Origin: Desulfosarcina ovata subsp. ovata
GTDB lineage: Bacteria; Desulfobacterota; Desulfobacteria; Desulfobacterales; Desulfosarcinaceae
Length of the DNA stretch: 64,000 bases
NCBI RefSeq assembly: GCF_009689005.1
Contig: NZ_AP021879.1
Coordinates: 3,844,001 to 3,908,000, forward strand
Direction: 5' to 3'
The notes beneath the pieces are model-generated. The model did no database searches. It was given only the letters and a program-made list of their open reading frames with translations, and was not told the DNA's origin. Below are positions 62,095-64,000 of the stretch, piece after piece (position 1 is the first letter of the stretch; the number at the start of each line of letters is the position of its first letter). The translations under genes and the position numbers were made by a program.

Positions 62095-62262
62095 TTTGAA
62101 TGCCAACTACCAAATGTCAAATGGTGGAATCCTGTCCAATTTGAATCGATCTTATCCTTCAATTGACATTCGGGTTCTGGCATTTGGCATTCATTTATCC
62201 AAAAACGAGGTTCGCCGATAACGCCATTAACCGAACTCCAACTCAAATGCGGTTTCCCTGTG
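62095..62262. repeat. Dispersed palindromic repeat related to 24918-25003 (inverted)
   Basis: Reverse complement of about 62097-62185 matches the 24918-25003 segment over about 85 nt; both share the stretch AATGTCAATTGAAGGAT and the AATGCCAAATG and CCACCATTTG ends. It is itself roughly palindromic. It ends with AAATGCGGTTTCCCTG (62246-62261), the boundary motif also seen at 24825 and 25059. It occupies the gap between the HPt gene and 62316. Confidence 0.75.
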
Positions 62263-62315
62263 GCCGCTTCATGCCTTTCTCGACAAACCTGCCGGGCCGA
62301 TGCTATAGTCGCCGG

Positions 62316-63233
62316 ATGATTCAGTATCCCCATGACCCGCTGAACGACCTTTTTCCCCGCCTGGTCAGTGCCCTGGAACACGGCGGGCGACTGACCCGTG
62401 CCATTCTTGACTATATCGGCGCGACCCTGTTCGACCCTTCCCCCCGCCGGCTGGCGGCCTTTTTGGCCGATGACGACGACAGCGAGCGGGACAGCCTTCT
62501 GGATCTGATTTTCTATCCGGACGAGGCCTTTCAGATCCATCTGGAACCGCTGTTGGCAGCATCTCCCGTTACCCCTGAGGATGAAGCGGCCCTGAAGCGC
62601 CGTCTGCTGGAACGAAAGATCCAGCTCACGATCCGCCTGCCCGACAAACGCCCATTGACCCATCTCGTCCTGCCCGTTTTTATCAAATCCCAGTACATCG
62701 AACGGTTGAAGCTCTCCTGGCAGTTGGATGGCCCCGTGGCTGCAGCCATCGCGTCCGGCGTCTCGCCCGCGCGGGTGCCCATGGTGCGGGTGCGACTGCG
62801 CAACAACGGCCTGCGTGTCCAAAAAAGGGGACGGCAGTTTTTATGCCGTTTTTTTGAGTGCATGCCTGACGACGAACCCGACTACCTGGCCTGCCTTGAC
62901 CTGGTGCTGCCGTTGCTGGAACGGGCCAGGGGGGATGCCGACTTTTACGACCCGTTGGTGAACCATAAACGGGAGCTTTTTCGCACTCTGCAGCAGGCCC
63001 GGCGTTTCGAGACCCTAATGCGCCAGTCCAACATGGAGATGCTGATGCTTCAGGGCGTCCGGGCGCCCCATGCCGACAGTGGCCAACTGCTGGAACAGAT
63101 GCGTCTGATCGATCGGATCTGTCTGGGGGTTTTCGGCCACACCGAGACCCTGCAACTGCCCATGGAAGAACCGCAGCGTGAGATTGCCGACCTGGACGAT
63201 ACCGGAGCCGTCATCCGCTCTTTATGGCGCTGA
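62316..63233 (+). CDS. Unrecognised conserved-looking protein
   Basis: A 305-residue soluble protein that I do not recognise. It is alpha-helical by composition, rich in Leu and Arg, with acidic patches (DDDDSERDS) and no signal peptide, TM helix or cysteine motif (only scattered cysteines). Start ATG 62316 is preceded by a weak GCCGG; the frame extends to 62163. The long open frame with GC-rich third positions supports coding. It lies between a repeat and lolA on the same strand, so it may be cotranscribed with lolA. Confidence 0.72.
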   Translation: MIQYPHDPLNDLFPRLVSALEHGGRLTRAILDYIGATLFDPSPRRLAAFLADDDDSERDSLLDLIFYPDEAFQIHLEPLLAASPVTPEDEAALKRRLLERKIQLTIRLPDKRPLTHLVLPVFIKSQYIERLKLSWQLDGPVAAAIASGVSPARVPMVRVRLRNNGLRVQKRGRQFLCRFFECMPDDEPDYLACLDLVLPLLERARGDADFYDPLVNHKRELFRTLQQARRFETLMRQSNMEMLMLQGVRAPHADSGQLLEQMRLIDRICLGVFGHTETLQLPMEEPQREIADLDDTGAVIRSLWR

Positions 63234-63344
63234 CCCGGTGCCGGGCGTATTTACAAACCCGATGAAATGGGATAGTCATTTCCACGCAGACGACCGATGC
63301 GGCGCTGTCGGCGCCGGTAGACGGACCGGAAAGGAAAGGGCGTT

Positions 63345-64000
63345 ATGAAACGCATTGCCATTGTTATTATGCTGTCCCTGTTTGCCGGGGTGATGATGGG
63401 CGGGCTGGCGCCGGCATCTGCGGTGACGGAGGCTGAAAAGACCATCGACACGATTATTGCCGGTGTTGAATCGCGTTACAATGTCACCGGATTTACTGCG
63501 GAATTCGACCAGGAGTCGATTCTCAAGGCCATGGCGGTGACCGATACGGCCTCCGGCCGATTGATGGTACGGCAACCGGGCAAAATGCGCTGGGAGTACC
63601 TCGTGCCGGAACCCCAGACCATTATCACCGACGGCCGTGACCTGTGGGTGTTCAGGCCGGAGGAGAACCAAGTGATGGTGGGCAAGGCGCCGGCTTTTTT
63701 TGGCGAGGGCAAGGGGGCCGGGTTTCTCTCCAACATCAAGACCGTTCGCAACAGTTTCCGGATTTCCCTGGAAACCGCAGACGATCCGGAATTTTACCGC
63801 CTGCGCATGGTTCCCGACAAGGCATCGGCAGATCTCATTGAGGTCAAACTGGATGTGGCCCGGGAAAGTTTTGACGTGGTTCGGATCATCACCGTCAATG
63901 TCTACGGGGATGAAACCCGGATCGAACTGAAAAATGTCGACTTCACCGCGACGCCATCCGAATCGTTATTCCGCTTCGAGGCGCCGGCGGGCGCCGACGT
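63345..64000 (+). CDS. lolA: LolA outer-membrane lipoprotein carrier protein, 3' truncated by window
   Basis: The frame opens at ATG 63345 (AAAGGAAAGG upstream) and stays open to the window edge, 218 codons. The signal peptide is about residues 1-26 (MKRIAIVIMLSLFAGVMMGG, cleavage after ASA). The mature part has the LolA pattern: NVTGFTAEFDQES, SGRLMVRQPGKMRWEYL and TIITDGRDLWVFRPEENQVMV. It is the periplasmic chaperone carrying lipoproteins from LolCDE to the outer membrane, which implies a diderm host. Only a few C-terminal residues can be missing, judged by usual length. Confidence 0.92.
   Translation, partial: MKRIAIVIMLSLFAGVMMGGLAPASAVTEAEKTIDTIIAGVESRYNVTGFTAEFDQESILKAMAVTDTASGRLMVRQPGKMRWEYLVPEPQTIITDGRDLWVFRPEENQVMVGKAPAFFGEGKGAGFLSNIKTVRNSFRISLETADDPEFYRLRMVPDKASADLIEVKLDVARESFDVVRIITVNVYGDETRIELKNVDFTATPSESLFRFEAPAGAD

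Overview
The window looks like a chromosomal segment of a strictly anaerobic, sulfate-reducing deltaproteobacterium of the Desulfobacteraceae/Desulfosarcinaceae kind. This rests on gene content, not on a database match: a Hdr/Flx-type electron-confurcation module, a Ni-dependent CO dehydrogenase, a complete Na+-pumping Nqr complex, a ferredoxin:thioredoxin reductase catalytic subunit, a siroheme-decarboxylase-like AsnC protein beside cytochrome c maturation genes, and a PaaK-type aryl-CoA ligase linked to a branched-chain amino-acid-type ABC transporter. Coding is dense on both strands. No rRNA, tRNA or CRISPR array was seen.

Layout. 1-6000: the 5' end of a GH5-type glycoside hydrolase (minus strand, cut by the window edge), a PAS-LuxR regulator, a chemoreceptor and a convergent hybrid histidine kinase. 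6177-12136: a LivHMGF-K-type uptake operon in which the second ATPase is fused in frame to a phenylacetate-CoA-ligase-like protein. 12600-15220: a polar amino-acid transporter with two permeases and a binding protein but no ATPase. 15690-20100: small stress and metal genes (DVU0772-like protein, DUF2892, ferritin-like, ZIP, UspA), a YddG-type exporter and an acyl-CoA thioesterase. 20265-24622 (minus): AhpF-like reductase, rubredoxin-DUF2231 membrane protein, citrate synthase, Fur-family regulator. 25501-31321: nqrABCDEF, with an NqrA that keeps two ferredoxin-type 4Fe-4S motifs. 31483-32069: FTR and glutaredoxin. 32444-35849: CO dehydrogenase and a divergent PAS-sigma54 activator. 36536-44686: a five-gene electron-transfer operon led by a 1484-residue HdrA-GltD-HdrA fusion followed by MvhD/FlxD, FlxC, FlxB and FlxA. 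44883-47436: DUF364, MoeA-like and FmdE-like genes. 47664-50434: ResB, CcsA and a siroheme-decarboxylase-like gene. 50647-52414: response regulator, SfsA, YkgJ. 52725-55178: insertion element with a DDE transposase and a DruA-like DUF4338 protein. 55460-59458: a ZraP/ZraS/ZraR-like zinc-stress module with a recognisable sigma54 promoter. 59633-62067: hybrid kinase plus separate HPt protein. 62316-64000: an unrecognised protein and the start of LolA.

How the genes fit together (inference). CO dehydrogenase, the Hdr/Flx operon and Nqr together offer a route between low-potential ferredoxin, NAD(P)H, thiol/disulfide carriers and the Na+ gradient. Several neighbours handle redox thiols (FTR, glutaredoxin, AhpF-like) or molybdenum/tungsten cofactors (MoeA-like, FmdE-like).

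Most unusual non-coding signal. Six full palindromic elements (219-363, 25335-25421, 42403-42550, 43696-43799, 44720-44880, 50436-50580) and one truncated one (16049-16111) share a plan: outer arms that are complementary within each element but mostly differ between elements, an internal 5' CAAGGC and a 3' AACGC(C/G). The gap between the two motifs is 41, 41, 41, 59, 61 or 82 nt. Three copies follow flxC, flxB and flxA in turn. A second repeat class (24678-25075, 62095-62262) is REP/MITE-like.
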